Below the pieces are notes generated by a model. That model had not been told where the DNA came from. It was given only the letters and a program-made list of their open reading frames with translations, and searched no databases. This document shows positions 8,577 to 17,240 of a stretch of DNA of 47,224 nucleotides, piece by piece (positions within the stretch are counted from its first letter, which is position 1; each line of letters opens with the position of its first letter). The stretch is from Paraburkholderia rhizosphaerae (GTDB taxonomy: Bacteria; Pseudomonadota; Gammaproteobacteria; Burkholderiales; Burkholderiaceae). Location of the stretch: contig NZ_SORE01000039.1 of assembly GCF_004366595.1 (NCBI RefSeq), positions 1-47,224 on the forward strand, read 5' to 3'. The position numbers were made by a program, and so were the translations under genes.

Positions 8577-9749
8577 ATGAATGCACCGAACGACACGCCC
8601 GTCACGCCCACGTTTCCGTCCCGCCTGCCGAACGTCGGCACGACGATCTTCACCGTGATGAGCGCGCTCGCGGTCGAAAAGAACGCGGTCAACCTGGGCC
8701 AGGGCTTTCCGGATTTCGAATGCGACCCGCGCATCATCGACGCGGTGACGGAAGCGATGCGCTCGGGCCATAACCAGTACCCGCCGATGGCCGGTATCGC
8801 GCCGCTGCGCGAAGCAATCGCGGAGAAAATCGCAAACCTGTACGGCCGCCGCTACGATGCGGCGAGCGAGATCACCGTGACCGCGGGCGCGACGCAGGCG
8901 CTGCTGACCGCGATCCTGTGCGCGGTGCATCCAGGCGACGAAGTGATCGTGATCGAGCCGACTTACGACAGCTATCTGCCGTCGATCGAACTCGCCGGCG
9001 GCAAGCCGGTATTCGTCACGCTCGATGCGCCTGACTATGCGATTCCGTTCGACAAGCTCGCGGCAGCAATTACGCCGAAGACACGGCTGATCGTGATCAA
9101 CACGCCGCACAATCCCACCGGCACCGTGTGGCGCGCGGACGATATGCGCAAGCTCGAGGCGATCGTGCGCGGCACGAATGTGTTGATCCTGTCCGACGAG
9201 GTGTACGAGCACATGGTGTACGACGGCGCGCCGCACGAGAGCGTCGCGCGCTATCCGGACCTTGCGCAGCGCAGCTTCGTCGTGTCGAGTTTCGGCAAGA
9301 CGTATCACGTGACGGGCTGGAAAGTCGGCTATGTCGCGGCCCCTGCGGCGTTGACCGCCGAGTTCCGCAAGGTGCATCAGTTCAACGTGTTCACCGTGAA
9401 CACACCGATGCAACTGGGTCTTGCGCACTACATGCAGGACCCCGCGCCGTACCTGAAGCTGGCCGCGTTCTATCAGAAAAAGCGCGATTTTTTCCGCGCG
9501 GGCCTTGCGAACTCGCGCTTCCGGCTGCTGCCGTGTACCGGCACGTACTTCCAGTGCGTCGACTACTCGGCAATCAGCGATCTGCCGGAAGCCGAATTTG
9601 CGATGTGGCTCACGCGCGAGATCGGCGTCGCGGCCATTCCCGTGTCCGCGTTCTATCACGAGCCGCATGAATCGGGCGTCGTGCGCTTCTGCTTCGCGAA
9701 GAAAGAAGAGACACTCGCGACCGCGCTCGAGCGCCTCGCACGTCTCTGA
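8577..9749 (+). CDS. PLP-dependent aminotransferase (methionine aminotransferase, YbdL-like)
   Basis: A 390-residue fold-type I class I/II aminotransferase. The Schiff-base lysine is K241 in SSFGKTYHVTGWK, D207 in LSDEVYEHM contacts the pyridine nitrogen, and NTPHNPTG (~175-182) is intact. The close match to the SFGKTYHVTGWK signature suggests the methionine/glutamine transaminase subgroup (YbdL, KAT-like), which transaminates methionine with 2-oxo acids. The ATG at 8577 starts the family-typical N-terminus; longer upstream reading would run through the PIN gene. It is convergent with the GST gene. Confidence 0.88.
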   Translation: MNAPNDTPVTPTFPSRLPNVGTTIFTVMSALAVEKNAVNLGQGFPDFECDPRIIDAVTEAMRSGHNQYPPMAGIAPLREAIAEKIANLYGRRYDAASEITVTAGATQALLTAILCAVHPGDEVIVIEPTYDSYLPSIELAGGKPVFVTLDAPDYAIPFDKLAAAITPKTRLIVINTPHNPTGTVWRADDMRKLEAIVRGTNVLILSDEVYEHMVYDGAPHESVARYPDLAQRSFVVSSFGKTYHVTGWKVGYVAAPAALTAEFRKVHQFNVFTVNTPMQLGLAHYMQDPAPYLKLAAFYQKKRDFFRAGLANSRFRLLPCTGTYFQCVDYSAISDLPEAEFAMWLTREIGVAAIPVSAFYHEPHESGVVRFCFAKKEETLATALERLARL

Positions 9750-9864
9750 TCCGCGCCACCCTGCACGCAAGGCGTGCTGCGTGCTTGCCACGGAACTGGA
9801 CTGCATCGGGACTGCGCCTGAACGGTTCCGTGCCGCAGCGAGCTGCGCGTAGCCCGCGGTCGAG

Positions 9865-10512
9865 TCACGTATTGCGCGTCGCGTCCATGTACGCTTTGCG
9901 GTCCGCCGTCACACGCTGTGCGGCGGGACGCGCATTGATCGTCTTCCAGTAGCTTTTCCAGTCGACGCCCGCATCGAGCAGAAAGTCGCGCCCGTACACC
10001 TGTTGCGTCGCGAGACCGACCAGCGGCAGATGCACGAAGCCGCTGAAATCGGCAACGCTAAACGTGTCTCCACGCAAATATGGGCCGAACTGCGCAAGCC
10101 GCTTGAAACCGCGTATATGGCGCGTCAGCAGCTTTTCGACCCGACCTTTCGTCGCATCGGTCACCGCGTTGCCGAAAAACGCCTGCTTATAAAGATTGCG
10201 CGCGGTCAACTCGAGTTGCACGTCGATAAACAGGATCAACTCCCGCTCCTTCGCCGCCTCCCACGGATCGCGCGAAAAAATCGCCTTCTCCGGATAGCAC
10301 GCAGCGACGTACTCGAGTATGGCCTGCGACTCGCACAGGCTGCCGTGCTCCGTCTCCAGAAACGGCACCTTGCCGAGTGGTGAATGCACGAGTACCGCTT
10401 CATCCTGGCTCGCGAGTACCGTCTCTTCTTCAAATGGGATCGCGTGTTCGAGTAGCGCAAACTTGACTTTGTTGTAATAGTTCGAGAGCGCAAAGCCGCA
10501 TAGCTTGATCAT
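9865..10512 (-). CDS. Glutathione S-transferase family protein
   Basis: A 215-residue two-domain GST. Residues ~1-80 form the thioredoxin-like glutathione-binding domain, with the cis-Pro region GKVPFLE and ESQAILEYV, which contacts the gamma-glutamyl group. Residues ~90-210 form the helical domain. The N-terminus (FALSNYYNKVK) offers Ser/Tyr near the position of the catalytic residue. GGGAG precedes the ATG. The physiological substrate is unknown. It diverges from the acyl-CoA operon starting at 10626. Confidence 0.87.
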   Translation of the reverse strand: MIKLCGFALSNYYNKVKFALLEHAIPFEEETVLASQDEAVLVHSPLGKVPFLETEHGSLCESQAILEYVAACYPEKAIFSRDPWEAAKERELILFIDVQLELTARNLYKQAFFGNAVTDATKGRVEKLLTRHIRGFKRLAQFGPYLRGDTFSVADFSGFVHLPLVGLATQQVYGRDFLLDAGVDWKSYWKTINARPAAQRVTADRKAYMDATRNT

Positions 10513-10531
10513 TCGGTGTCTCCCTCTACGT

Positions 10532-10550
10532 CAGGCATTGAATCTGCCTG
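10532..10550. repeat. Inverted repeat between the GST and acyl-CoA operon
   Basis: CAGGCA (10532-10537) and TGCCTG (10545-10550) form a perfect 6-bp inverted repeat spaced by seven bases, in the 113-base divergent promoter region. It could be a regulator-binding site for either gene. No regulator is encoded nearby. Confidence 0.35.
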
Positions 10551-10625
10551 CATTTGAAACCGACGCCCGCCGAATGGCACGGCACGGTCGTGCTATTTTA
10601 AGATAACCATGAGACAACCGACACC

Positions 10626-12230
10626 ATGACACCTATCTCTCGCTCATCTCGCATCGAGACCATCGGCGTCGTCGGCACGGGCGCGATGGGCCGCGGCATC
10701 GCGCAGATCGCGGCGCTCGCCGGCCTCAAAGTGCGCCTGTTCGACACCAATCCGGCCGCCGCCGGCGCCGCGCGCGACTATCTCGCGGATACCTTTGCGA
10801 AACTGACCGCGAAAGGCAAGCTCGACGATATCGCCGCGCGCACCGCGCTCGCCGCGGTGTCCGGCGCGCAGACACTCGCGGAGTTCGCGGATTGCGATCT
10901 CGTTGTCGAGGCGATCGTCGAAAAGCTCGATGCAAAGCGTGCGCTGTTCCGCGAACTCGAGACCATCGTCAGCGGCCGCTGCGTGCTCGCGTCGAATACG
11001 TCGTCGCTATCGATTACCGCGATCGCCGCGGGCTGCACCGATCCGTCGCGCGTGGCCGGCTACCACTTTTTCAACCCGGTGCCGCTGATGAAAGTCGTCG
11101 AGGTGATCGACGGATTGCGCAGCGACCCGGCCGCCGGCGACGCGCTGATCGATCTCGCGCGTCGCATGGGCCACACACCGGTGCGCGCGAAAGATATGCC
11201 GGGCTTTATCGTCAACCACGCCGGACGCGGGATGAACACCGAGGGCCTGCGGATCGCGGATGAAGGCGTCGCGAGCTTCGTCGACATCGATCGGGTCATG
11301 CGCGAGCAGGCTGGCTTCCGGCTCGGACCGTTCGAACTGCTCGACCTCACCGCGCTCGACGTATCGCATCCGGTGATGGAGTCGATCTACCACCAGTTCT
11401 ACGAAGAGCCGCGCTTCACGCCGTCGCCGATCACCGCGACGCGGCTCGCGGGCGGACTGATCGGACGCAAGGCAGGCGAAGGGTTTTATCGATATGTCGA
11501 TGGCAAGCAGCAGGTGCCGCCGGAAGCGCCGGCGCCGACTGCGCTGCCGCCGCGCGTCTGGATCAGCAAACGGCATCCGCAAGCGCATGACGCGGTGCAA
11601 ACGCTGGTTACGCAGGCCGGCGTGCCGCTCGACACCGGCGCGACGCCCGCTGCTGACGCGCTGATTGTCGTCACGCCGTTCGGTCTCGATGCAACTACCG
11701 CGGCGCTCGATGAACGACTCGATGCAACGCGCGTCGTCGCGCTCGACGCACTGTTTCCGGTGGTCGGCGCGCAACGCCGCACGCTGATGACGACACCCGC
11801 GACTACGCGCACCGCCCGCGACACCGCGCACGCACTATTCGCCACCGACGGCGTGCCGGTCACCGTGATTCGCGACTCGACCGGCTTCGTTACGCAACGC
11901 GTGGTTGCGACGATCGTGAATATCGGCTGCGATATCGCGCAGCGGCAGATCGCGACGCCGCAAGACATCGATCTCGCGGTCACGCTGGGTCTCGGCTATC
12001 CGCGCGGCCCGCTCGCACTCGGCGACGCGCTCGGCGCGCAGACCATCCTGACGATTCTGCGCAACCTGTACGCGGTGCTCGGCGATCCGCGCTACCGCCC
12101 GTCGCCATGGCTCGCACGCCGCGCGCAACTTGGGCTGTCGCTCACGCAATGCGATGCGGCCGATACCGACAGCGCCGACGATGCCCACCACCACCCGCAC
12201 ACGTCTCACCCCGAGGAGCCCTCGTTATGA
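10626..12230 (+). CDS. 3-hydroxyacyl-CoA dehydrogenase (PaaH-type)
   Basis: A 534-residue enzyme that oxidises (S)-3-hydroxyacyl-CoA to 3-ketoacyl-CoA with NAD+. The Rossmann motif GVVGTGAMGRGI lies at ~14-25. The catalytic pair is H147 (GYHFFNP) and E159. A first C-terminal 3HCDH domain (~195-290, starting at PGFIVNHAGRGM) and a second one (~385-500, VIRDSTGFVTQR) give the duplicated architecture of the PaaH/PaaC group, which is longer than simple HBDHs. The C-terminus ends in an Asp/His-rich tail. The gene overlaps the next by ATGA (12227-12230), so translation is coupled. It is the first gene of a five-gene rightward operon. Confidence 0.9.
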   Translation: MTPISRSSRIETIGVVGTGAMGRGIAQIAALAGLKVRLFDTNPAAAGAARDYLADTFAKLTAKGKLDDIAARTALAAVSGAQTLAEFADCDLVVEAIVEKLDAKRALFRELETIVSGRCVLASNTSSLSITAIAAGCTDPSRVAGYHFFNPVPLMKVVEVIDGLRSDPAAGDALIDLARRMGHTPVRAKDMPGFIVNHAGRGMNTEGLRIADEGVASFVDIDRVMREQAGFRLGPFELLDLTALDVSHPVMESIYHQFYEEPRFTPSPITATRLAGGLIGRKAGEGFYRYVDGKQQVPPEAPAPTALPPRVWISKRHPQAHDAVQTLVTQAGVPLDTGATPAADALIVVTPFGLDATTAALDERLDATRVVALDALFPVVGAQRRTLMTTPATTRTARDTAHALFATDGVPVTVIRDSTGFVTQRVVATIVNIGCDIAQRQIATPQDIDLAVTLGLGYPRGPLALGDALGAQTILTILRNLYAVLGDPRYRPSPWLARRAQLGLSLTQCDAADTDSADDAHHHPHTSHPEEPSL

Positions 12231-13015
12231 CCGCCGAACTGCTCGCCGCACGCCCTGCCGAAAGCGAAGCGACGCTCGTGCTCACGCTGTCCAACCCCGG
12301 CGCGCGCAACGCGCTGCATCCGGACATGTACGCAGCTGGCATCGAAGCACTCGAAACCGCCGAACGCGACCCATCCGTCCGCGCCATCGTGCTGACCGGC
12401 GCCGATCAGTTCTTCTGCGCAGGCGGCAACCTGAACCGGCTGCTGGAGAATCGCGCGAAAGATCCATCGGCGCAGGCGCAAAGCATCGATCTGCTCGGCG
12501 AATGGATTGCCGCGCTGCAGGCATCGACAAAACCGATGATCGCGGCAGTCGAAGGCGCCGCGGCCGGCGCCGGTTTTTCGCTCGCGCTCGCGTGCGACCT
12601 GATTGTCGCCGCCGACGACGCGAAGTTCGTGATGTCGTATGCGCGTGTCGGCCTGACGCCTGACGGCGGCGGCTCGTGGTTTCTGTCGCGCGCGCTGCCG
12701 CGCCAGCTTGCCACCGAAGTGCTGCTCGAAGGCAAGCCAATCAGCGCAACGCGGCTTTATGAACTGGGCGTCGTGAACCGGCTCGCGAAACCGGGCGCGG
12801 TGCGCGATGCGGCGCTCACATGGGCCGATGAACTCGGCAAGCTGTCGCCGCACGCGACCGCGCGCATCAAAACGCTAATCGGCGCGGCCGGCACACAGTC
12901 GCTCGACGCGCATCTCGCAGCGGAACGCGACAGTTTCGTCGCCGCGCTGCATCACCGCGATGCGCTCGAAGGCATTAGCGCGTTCCTCGAAAAGCGCCCG
13001 CCCGTCTACAAGTGA
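12227..13015 (+). CDS. Enoyl-CoA hydratase/isomerase (PaaG or oxepin-CoA hydrolase-like)
   Basis: A 262-residue crotonase-fold enzyme. Oxyanion-hole segments are FCAGGN (~63-68) and EGAAAGAGFSL (~109-119). Of the two glutamates of classical hydratases, the first position (aligned with PEI) reads Ala/Arg in SYARVGL, while E164 is kept. PDGGGSWFL (~145-153) places an Asp where PaaG-type isomerases have theirs. That favours double-bond isomerisation or ring-opening-type chemistry over simple hydration. GAGGAG (12213-12218) precedes the ATG, which overlaps the upstream stop by four bases. Confidence 0.85.
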   Translation: MTAELLAARPAESEATLVLTLSNPGARNALHPDMYAAGIEALETAERDPSVRAIVLTGADQFFCAGGNLNRLLENRAKDPSAQAQSIDLLGEWIAALQASTKPMIAAVEGAAAGAGFSLALACDLIVAADDAKFVMSYARVGLTPDGGGSWFLSRALPRQLATEVLLEGKPISATRLYELGVVNRLAKPGAVRDAALTWADELGKLSPHATARIKTLIGAAGTQSLDAHLAAERDSFVAALHHRDALEGISAFLEKRPPVYK

Positions 13016-13026
13016 GGTCGCCCGCG

Positions 13027-13743
13027 ATGCCGCAATATCAATTGCCGAAGCGCCGCCGGATCTACCTGATGCGCCATGGCGACGTCACCTACTTCGACGA
13101 CTCCGGACGCATGATCGATCCGGATACGGTGCCGCTCAATCCCGACGGCCGCGAGCAGGCACGCGCCGCGGGCCGCGCGTTTGCAGAACAGCAGATCCGC
13201 TTCGATCGCGTGATCGCAAGCGGCCTGCCGCGCACCGTCGAAACCGCGCAATGCGTGCTCGACGAAACCGGCCAGCAGATCGGCATCGAGATCGAACCGG
13301 CATGGCTCGAAATTCGCGGCGGCAAGCTCGGCGGCATTCCGGACACCGATATCGAGGCCGCCTTTCTGGGCATCTTCGATGGAATCGTGCCGGAGCACAT
13401 GAAGTTTCTCGGCGGCGAAACGATCGGTCAGCTGTTCGACCGCACGCTGCCCGCGCTGGCCGCGTTGCGCGACGACCGCGCATGGGACTGCGTGCTGCTG
13501 GTGCTGCACGGCGGTGTGAATCGCGCCATTCTTTCGCACGCGCTGTCCGCCGGTGGCCGCACGTTCTACGGCCATCTCGCACAGGCCACCGGCTGCATCA
13601 ATGCGCTCGATGTCGGCGACGCACCGCGCGACTGGGTGCTGCGCCTGATCAATCACTCGCCACCGTCGCCGCTGCACCGCGATATCCGCAATACGACGAT
13701 GGAAATGCTGTACGCGCAATTCACTCAATACAAGCGCAGCTAA
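13027..13743 (+). CDS. Histidine phosphatase family protein
   Basis: A 238-residue phosphatase of the phosphoglycerate-mutase-like branch. The RHG motif (YLMRHGD) carries the phospho-accepting H17, R69 is in SGLPRT, and the second catalytic histidine is H161 in LVLHGGVNR. These are the core pocket residues, so activity is likely; the substrate is unknown. Its place between a crotonase gene and an APH-type kinase gene suggests a phosphorylated acyl or CoA-related compound. A GTG at 13012 overlapping the previous stop is an alternative start, but GAGG is well placed for the ATG at 13027. Confidence 0.83.
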   Translation: MPQYQLPKRRRIYLMRHGDVTYFDDSGRMIDPDTVPLNPDGREQARAAGRAFAEQQIRFDRVIASGLPRTVETAQCVLDETGQQIGIEIEPAWLEIRGGKLGGIPDTDIEAAFLGIFDGIVPEHMKFLGGETIGQLFDRTLPALAALRDDRAWDCVLLVLHGGVNRAILSHALSAGGRTFYGHLAQATGCINALDVGDAPRDWVLRLINHSPPSPLHRDIRNTTMEMLYAQFTQYKRS

Positions 13744-13775
13744 CCTTCAATGCGACACAAGGCAAGGAGGAGACA

Positions 13776-14903
13776 ATGCCGCAACCGACGACTCCGTCAC
13801 ACGCAGCGGCCGGCCGCACCGACTATTCGGCGTTTATCGGCACCCGGCCGCTCACGGACCAGCAACGCGTCGATCCGGTCGCGCTTGCGACCTGGCTTGC
13901 CGCGCACGTCGACGGCTTTGCCGGTCCGCTGACACTCGAACAGTTCGCGGGCGGCCAGTCGAATCCGACGTTCAAGCTGATCACGCCGTCACGCGCGTAT
14001 GTGATGCGCGCGAAACCCGGCCCCGCGGCGAAGCTGCTGCCCTCCGCGCATGCGATCGAGCGTGAGTACCGGGTGATGCACGCGCTGCGCGACACCGATG
14101 TGCCCGTCGCGCGGATGCTCGCGTTATGCGAAGACGAAAGCGTGATCGGCCGCGCGTTCTACGTGATGGAGTTTGTCGACGGTCGCGTGCTGTGGGATCA
14201 GTCGCTGCCGGGCATGACGCGCGATGAACGCGCGGCGATCTACGACGAGATGAACCGCGTGATCGCCGCGTTGCATACCGTCGACGCGACCGCGATCGGA
14301 CTGTCCGGCTACGGTAAATCCGGCAACTACTTCGTGCGACAGATCAACCGCTGGAGCCGCCAATACCAGGCCTCCGAAACCGAACCGATCGACGCGATGC
14401 AACGGCTGATCGAATGGCTGCCCGAACACATTCCGCACGACACGAACGACACCAGCGACAACGCTGCGCGCGCGTCGATCGTGCATGGCGACTATCGGCT
14501 CGACAATCTGATTTTTGATCCGCGGGAACCGCGCGTGCTGGCCGTCCTTGATTGGGAACTGTCGACGTTAGGCGACCCGCTCGCCGATTTCGCGTATCAC
14601 TGCATGGCCTGGCATGTCGATCCGGCACAGTTTCGCGGCATCGCGGGCCTCGACTGGCACGCGCTCGGGATCCCCGACGAAGCGCATTATGTCGAACGCT
14701 ATTGCGCACGCACCGGCTTCGAGATTCGCGGCGACTGGAACTTCTACCTCGCGTACAACATGTTCCGGATCGCCGCGATTCTGCAAGGCATCATGAAACG
14801 TGTCGTCGACGGCACCGCGGCCAGCGCGCAGGCGCTCGATGCCGGCCGCCGCGCGCGGCCGATGGCCGAGCTTGCATGGCGCTACGCACAGAAGGTGCGC
14901 TGA
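13776..14903 (+). CDS. APH-family phosphotransferase (ACAD10/11 kinase-like, LvaA-like)
   Basis: A 375-residue protein-kinase-fold small-molecule kinase. GGQSNPTF (~59-66) is the nucleotide loop and K80 in MRAKPG the ATP-anchoring lysine. HGDYRLDN (237-244) is the catalytic loop with D239 and N244, and LDWE (D259) is the metal-binding motif, so all key residues are present. This subgroup matches the N-terminal kinase domain of human ACAD10/ACAD11 and Pseudomonas LvaA, which phosphorylate 4-hydroxyacyl-CoAs. An acyl-CoA dehydrogenase follows directly. AAGGAGG (13764-13770) fixes the start at 13776. Antibiotic phosphorylation is not implied. Confidence 0.85.
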   Translation: MPQPTTPSHAAAGRTDYSAFIGTRPLTDQQRVDPVALATWLAAHVDGFAGPLTLEQFAGGQSNPTFKLITPSRAYVMRAKPGPAAKLLPSAHAIEREYRVMHALRDTDVPVARMLALCEDESVIGRAFYVMEFVDGRVLWDQSLPGMTRDERAAIYDEMNRVIAALHTVDATAIGLSGYGKSGNYFVRQINRWSRQYQASETEPIDAMQRLIEWLPEHIPHDTNDTSDNAARASIVHGDYRLDNLIFDPREPRVLAVLDWELSTLGDPLADFAYHCMAWHVDPAQFRGIAGLDWHALGIPDEAHYVERYCARTGFEIRGDWNFYLAYNMFRIAAILQGIMKRVVDGTAASAQALDAGRRARPMAELAWRYAQKVR

Positions 14904-14985
14904 AGTTGACGCCCATCGAAGGAAATTGAACGCACGTTGAAAGCACGCCGGCTGCAATGATTTCGAGCCATCCACGAGGGCAAAG

Positions 14986-16254
14986 ATGAACTTCGATTAC
15001 ACACCGAAAGTACAGGCACTGCGCGAAAAGCTGCTCGCATTCTTCGACGAACACATCTATCCGAACGAGCGCGCATTCGCCGCCGAGATTGCACTGAACC
15101 GGCAAAACGGCAATGCATGGTTGCCGACCGAACTGGTCGAAACACTCAAACAGCGCGCGCGCGACGCCGGGTTATGGAATCTGTTTCTGCCCGATTCGCA
15201 GCGCGGCGCGGGTCTGACGAATCTCGAATACGCACCGTTGTGCGAGATTATGGGCCGCGTGCCATGGGCACCCGAAGTGTTCAATTGCAACGCGCCGGAC
15301 ACCGGCAATATGGAAACGCTCGAGCGCTACGCAAGCGCGGAGAACAAACGCGAATGGCTCGAGCCGCTGCTGGAAGGCCAGATCCGCTCGGCGTTCCTGA
15401 TGACGGAGCCCGAAGTCGCGTCGTCGGATGCCACGAATATTCAAACGCGTATCGTGCGCGACGGCGACAGCTATGTAATCAACGGCCACAAGTGGTGGTC
15501 GACCGGAGCGGGCGATCCGCGCTGCAAGCTGTATATCGTGATGGGCAAGACCGATCCGGATGCGCCGCGCCATCAGCAGCAGTCGATGATTCTCGTGCCC
15601 GCGGACGCGACCGGCATTACCGTGAATCGGCCGCTGACGGTATTCGGTTACGACGATGCACCGCATGGCCATATGGAAATCACGCTCGACAACGTACGCG
15701 TGCCGGCGTCGAATCTGCTGCTCGGCGAAGGACGCGGTTTTGAAATCGCACAGGGGCGCCTCGGTCCTGGCCGCATTCACCACTGCATGCGGCTGATCGG
15801 TCTCGCGGAACGCGCGCTCGAACTGATGTCGAAGCGCGTGTTGCAGCGTGTCGCGTTCGGCAAGCCGATCGCCGCGCAGACAGTCACACAGGAGCGCATC
15901 GCCGAAGCGCGCTGCATGATCGAACAGGCAAGACTCCTGACGCTGAAAACCGCGTACATGATGGACACGGTTGGCAATAAAGGCGCGCGCGGCGAAATTG
16001 CGATGATCAAGGTGGTCGCGCCGAATATCGCATGTCAGGTGATCGACTGGGCGATCCAGGCGCATGGTGCGGCCGGGATGAGCGACGATTTTCCGCTTGC
16101 GTATGCGTATACGTCGGCGCGCACGCTGCGCTTCGCGGACGGACCGGACGAAGTGCACCGCAATGCGATCGCGAAGCTCGAACTGGCGAAGTATGCGCCG
16201 CGTGAGGCCGGCGCTGCGTCAAGCGGAAGTGCCGCCGGCGATAAAGCGCGCTAG
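14986..16254 (+). CDS. Acyl-CoA dehydrogenase family protein (ACAD10/11-like)
   Basis: A 422-residue flavoprotein with the three-domain ACAD fold. FLMTEPEVASSDA (~136-148) is the FAD/substrate segment, INGHKWWSTGAGDPRC follows, and FADGPDEVHRN (D385, E389) near the C-terminus is the form found in the ACAD10/11 subgroup rather than the classical EG(T/S)xxIQ. Preceded by the APH kinase gene, it probably forms the two-step system that converts phosphorylated 4-hydroxyacyl-CoA to an intermediate able to enter beta-oxidation. It is the last gene of the operon. Its stop overlaps the stop of the opposing MaoC gene by four bases (16251-16254). Confidence 0.87.
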   Translation: MNFDYTPKVQALREKLLAFFDEHIYPNERAFAAEIALNRQNGNAWLPTELVETLKQRARDAGLWNLFLPDSQRGAGLTNLEYAPLCEIMGRVPWAPEVFNCNAPDTGNMETLERYASAENKREWLEPLLEGQIRSAFLMTEPEVASSDATNIQTRIVRDGDSYVINGHKWWSTGAGDPRCKLYIVMGKTDPDAPRHQQQSMILVPADATGITVNRPLTVFGYDDAPHGHMEITLDNVRVPASNLLLGEGRGFEIAQGRLGPGRIHHCMRLIGLAERALELMSKRVLQRVAFGKPIAAQTVTQERIAEARCMIEQARLLTLKTAYMMDTVGNKGARGEIAMIKVVAPNIACQVIDWAIQAHGAAGMSDDFPLAYAYTSARTLRFADGPDEVHRNAIAKLELAKYAPREAGAASSGSAAGDKAR

Positions 16255-16724
16255 AAATAGTGCCGCGTGATGAACTCAGCGATGCATACCGGCCGTTCGC
16301 TGCCCTGGCGCTCGAGGCTCACACGCCAGACCACTTGCACGCCGCCGTCGTCGACATCGGTCGCGCTCGCCACCACGAAGCTTGCCCGCACCTGCGAGCC
16401 GACCGGTAGCGGCGCGACGAAGCGCACGCGATTGAGCCCGTAGTTGACGCCAAGCCGCTGTGCAAACTGCATTGTGCGATCGAGCAACGCCGGGATCAGC
16501 GACAACGTCAAAAAGCCATGCGCGATCGGACCGCCGAACGGCGATTCGCGCTGCGCGCGTTGCGGATCGACATGAATCCACTGGTGGTCGCCGGTCGCTT
16601 CGGCAAAGCGATCGACGCTCGCCTGATCGATCTCGACCCACGCGCTCACGCGCGGCAACGCGCCAATCAGCGCGCGCACCGCGTCGGCGCTGTCGATGCG
16701 GGTCGTATCCACGTCGGGCGTCAT
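16251..16724 (-). CDS. MaoC-family (R)-specific enoyl-CoA hydratase-like protein, second copy
   Basis: A 157-residue single hot-dog domain. The hydratase dyad D46 and H51 sits in ATGDHQWIHVD, followed by SPFGGPIAHGFLTLSL, as in PhaJ-type (R)-hydratases. The ATG at 16724 overlaps the stop of the upstream MaoC gene (ATGA), so the two are translationally coupled. Longer readings upstream would lie inside that gene. Being paired with another MaoC protein, it could function as a heteromer. It ends against the opposing acyl-CoA dehydrogenase gene with no room for a terminator. Confidence 0.86.
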   Translation of the reverse strand: MTPDVDTTRIDSADAVRALIGALPRVSAWVEIDQASVDRFAEATGDHQWIHVDPQRAQRESPFGGPIAHGFLTLSLIPALLDRTMQFAQRLGVNYGLNRVRFVAPLPVGSQVRASFVVASATDVDDGGVQVVWRVSLERQGSERPVCIAEFITRHYF

Positions 16725-17203
16725 GCGGCCGCCCCCTGCGCCTTCGCGGGCGTCTTTGCGGGATTGCGCAAACCGAAAATGCCTTTCGACCGCACGGTGA
16801 TCACCGTGTCGCCGTGCTGATTGATGCCGTCCCATTGCGTCGACACGATCCCGCGATCCGGCTTGCTTGCCGATACGCGCTTGTCCAGCACCGTGTTCGT
16901 CATCCGGATCGTATCGCCGACGCGCACCGGCTTTAGCCAGCGGATATCGTCGATGCCCGGCGAGCCCATCGACGTCGACCCGGCAAATGTGTTGCGCACC
17001 AGCAGGCCCATCATCACCGAACAGGTATGCCAGCCACTCGCGATCAAGCCGCCGAATGGCGACGCGGCCGCCAGCGCATCATCGACATGGAACGGCTGCG
17101 GATCGAACTGCGTGGCGAACGCGACGATTTCGTCATGGGTAAACGTGTGCTCGCCGATTTCATATGTTTTGCCGACCTCGAAGTCTTCGTAGCTCAATCC
17201 CAT
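16721..17203 (-). CDS. MaoC-family dehydratase, first copy
   Basis: A 160-residue hot-dog domain protein. The dyad D34 and H39 appears in QFDPQPFHVD, followed by SPFGGLIASGWHT. It is related to, but clearly different from, the downstream MaoC protein. GAGGAC a few bases upstream places the start at 17203 (MGLSYEDF); codons further upstream lack a site and would extend back into the dehydrogenase gene. It is preceded by the two acyl-CoA dehydrogenase genes of the same operon. Confidence 0.85.
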   Translation of the reverse strand: MGLSYEDFEVGKTYEIGEHTFTHDEIVAFATQFDPQPFHVDDALAAASPFGGLIASGWHTCSVMMGLLVRNTFAGSTSMGSPGIDDIRWLKPVRVGDTIRMTNTVLDKRVSASKPDRGIVSTQWDGINQHGDTVITVRSKGIFGLRNPAKTPAKAQGAAA

Positions 17204-17240
17204 GTTTGTCCTCATGTGTGGTGCAGTAGCACGCAGGTGG

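Noticed and set aside
9789..9832. Inverted repeat CACGGAAC/GTTCCGTG between the convergent aminotransferase and GST genes
   Set aside because: The 28-base loop and lack of a T-run make a terminator call unsafe; a chance repeat is likely.
13776..14903. Antibiotic resistance kinase reading of the APH-family gene
   Set aside because: Context in an acyl-CoA operon and similarity to ACAD10/11-type kinases make aminoglycoside phosphorylation unlikely.
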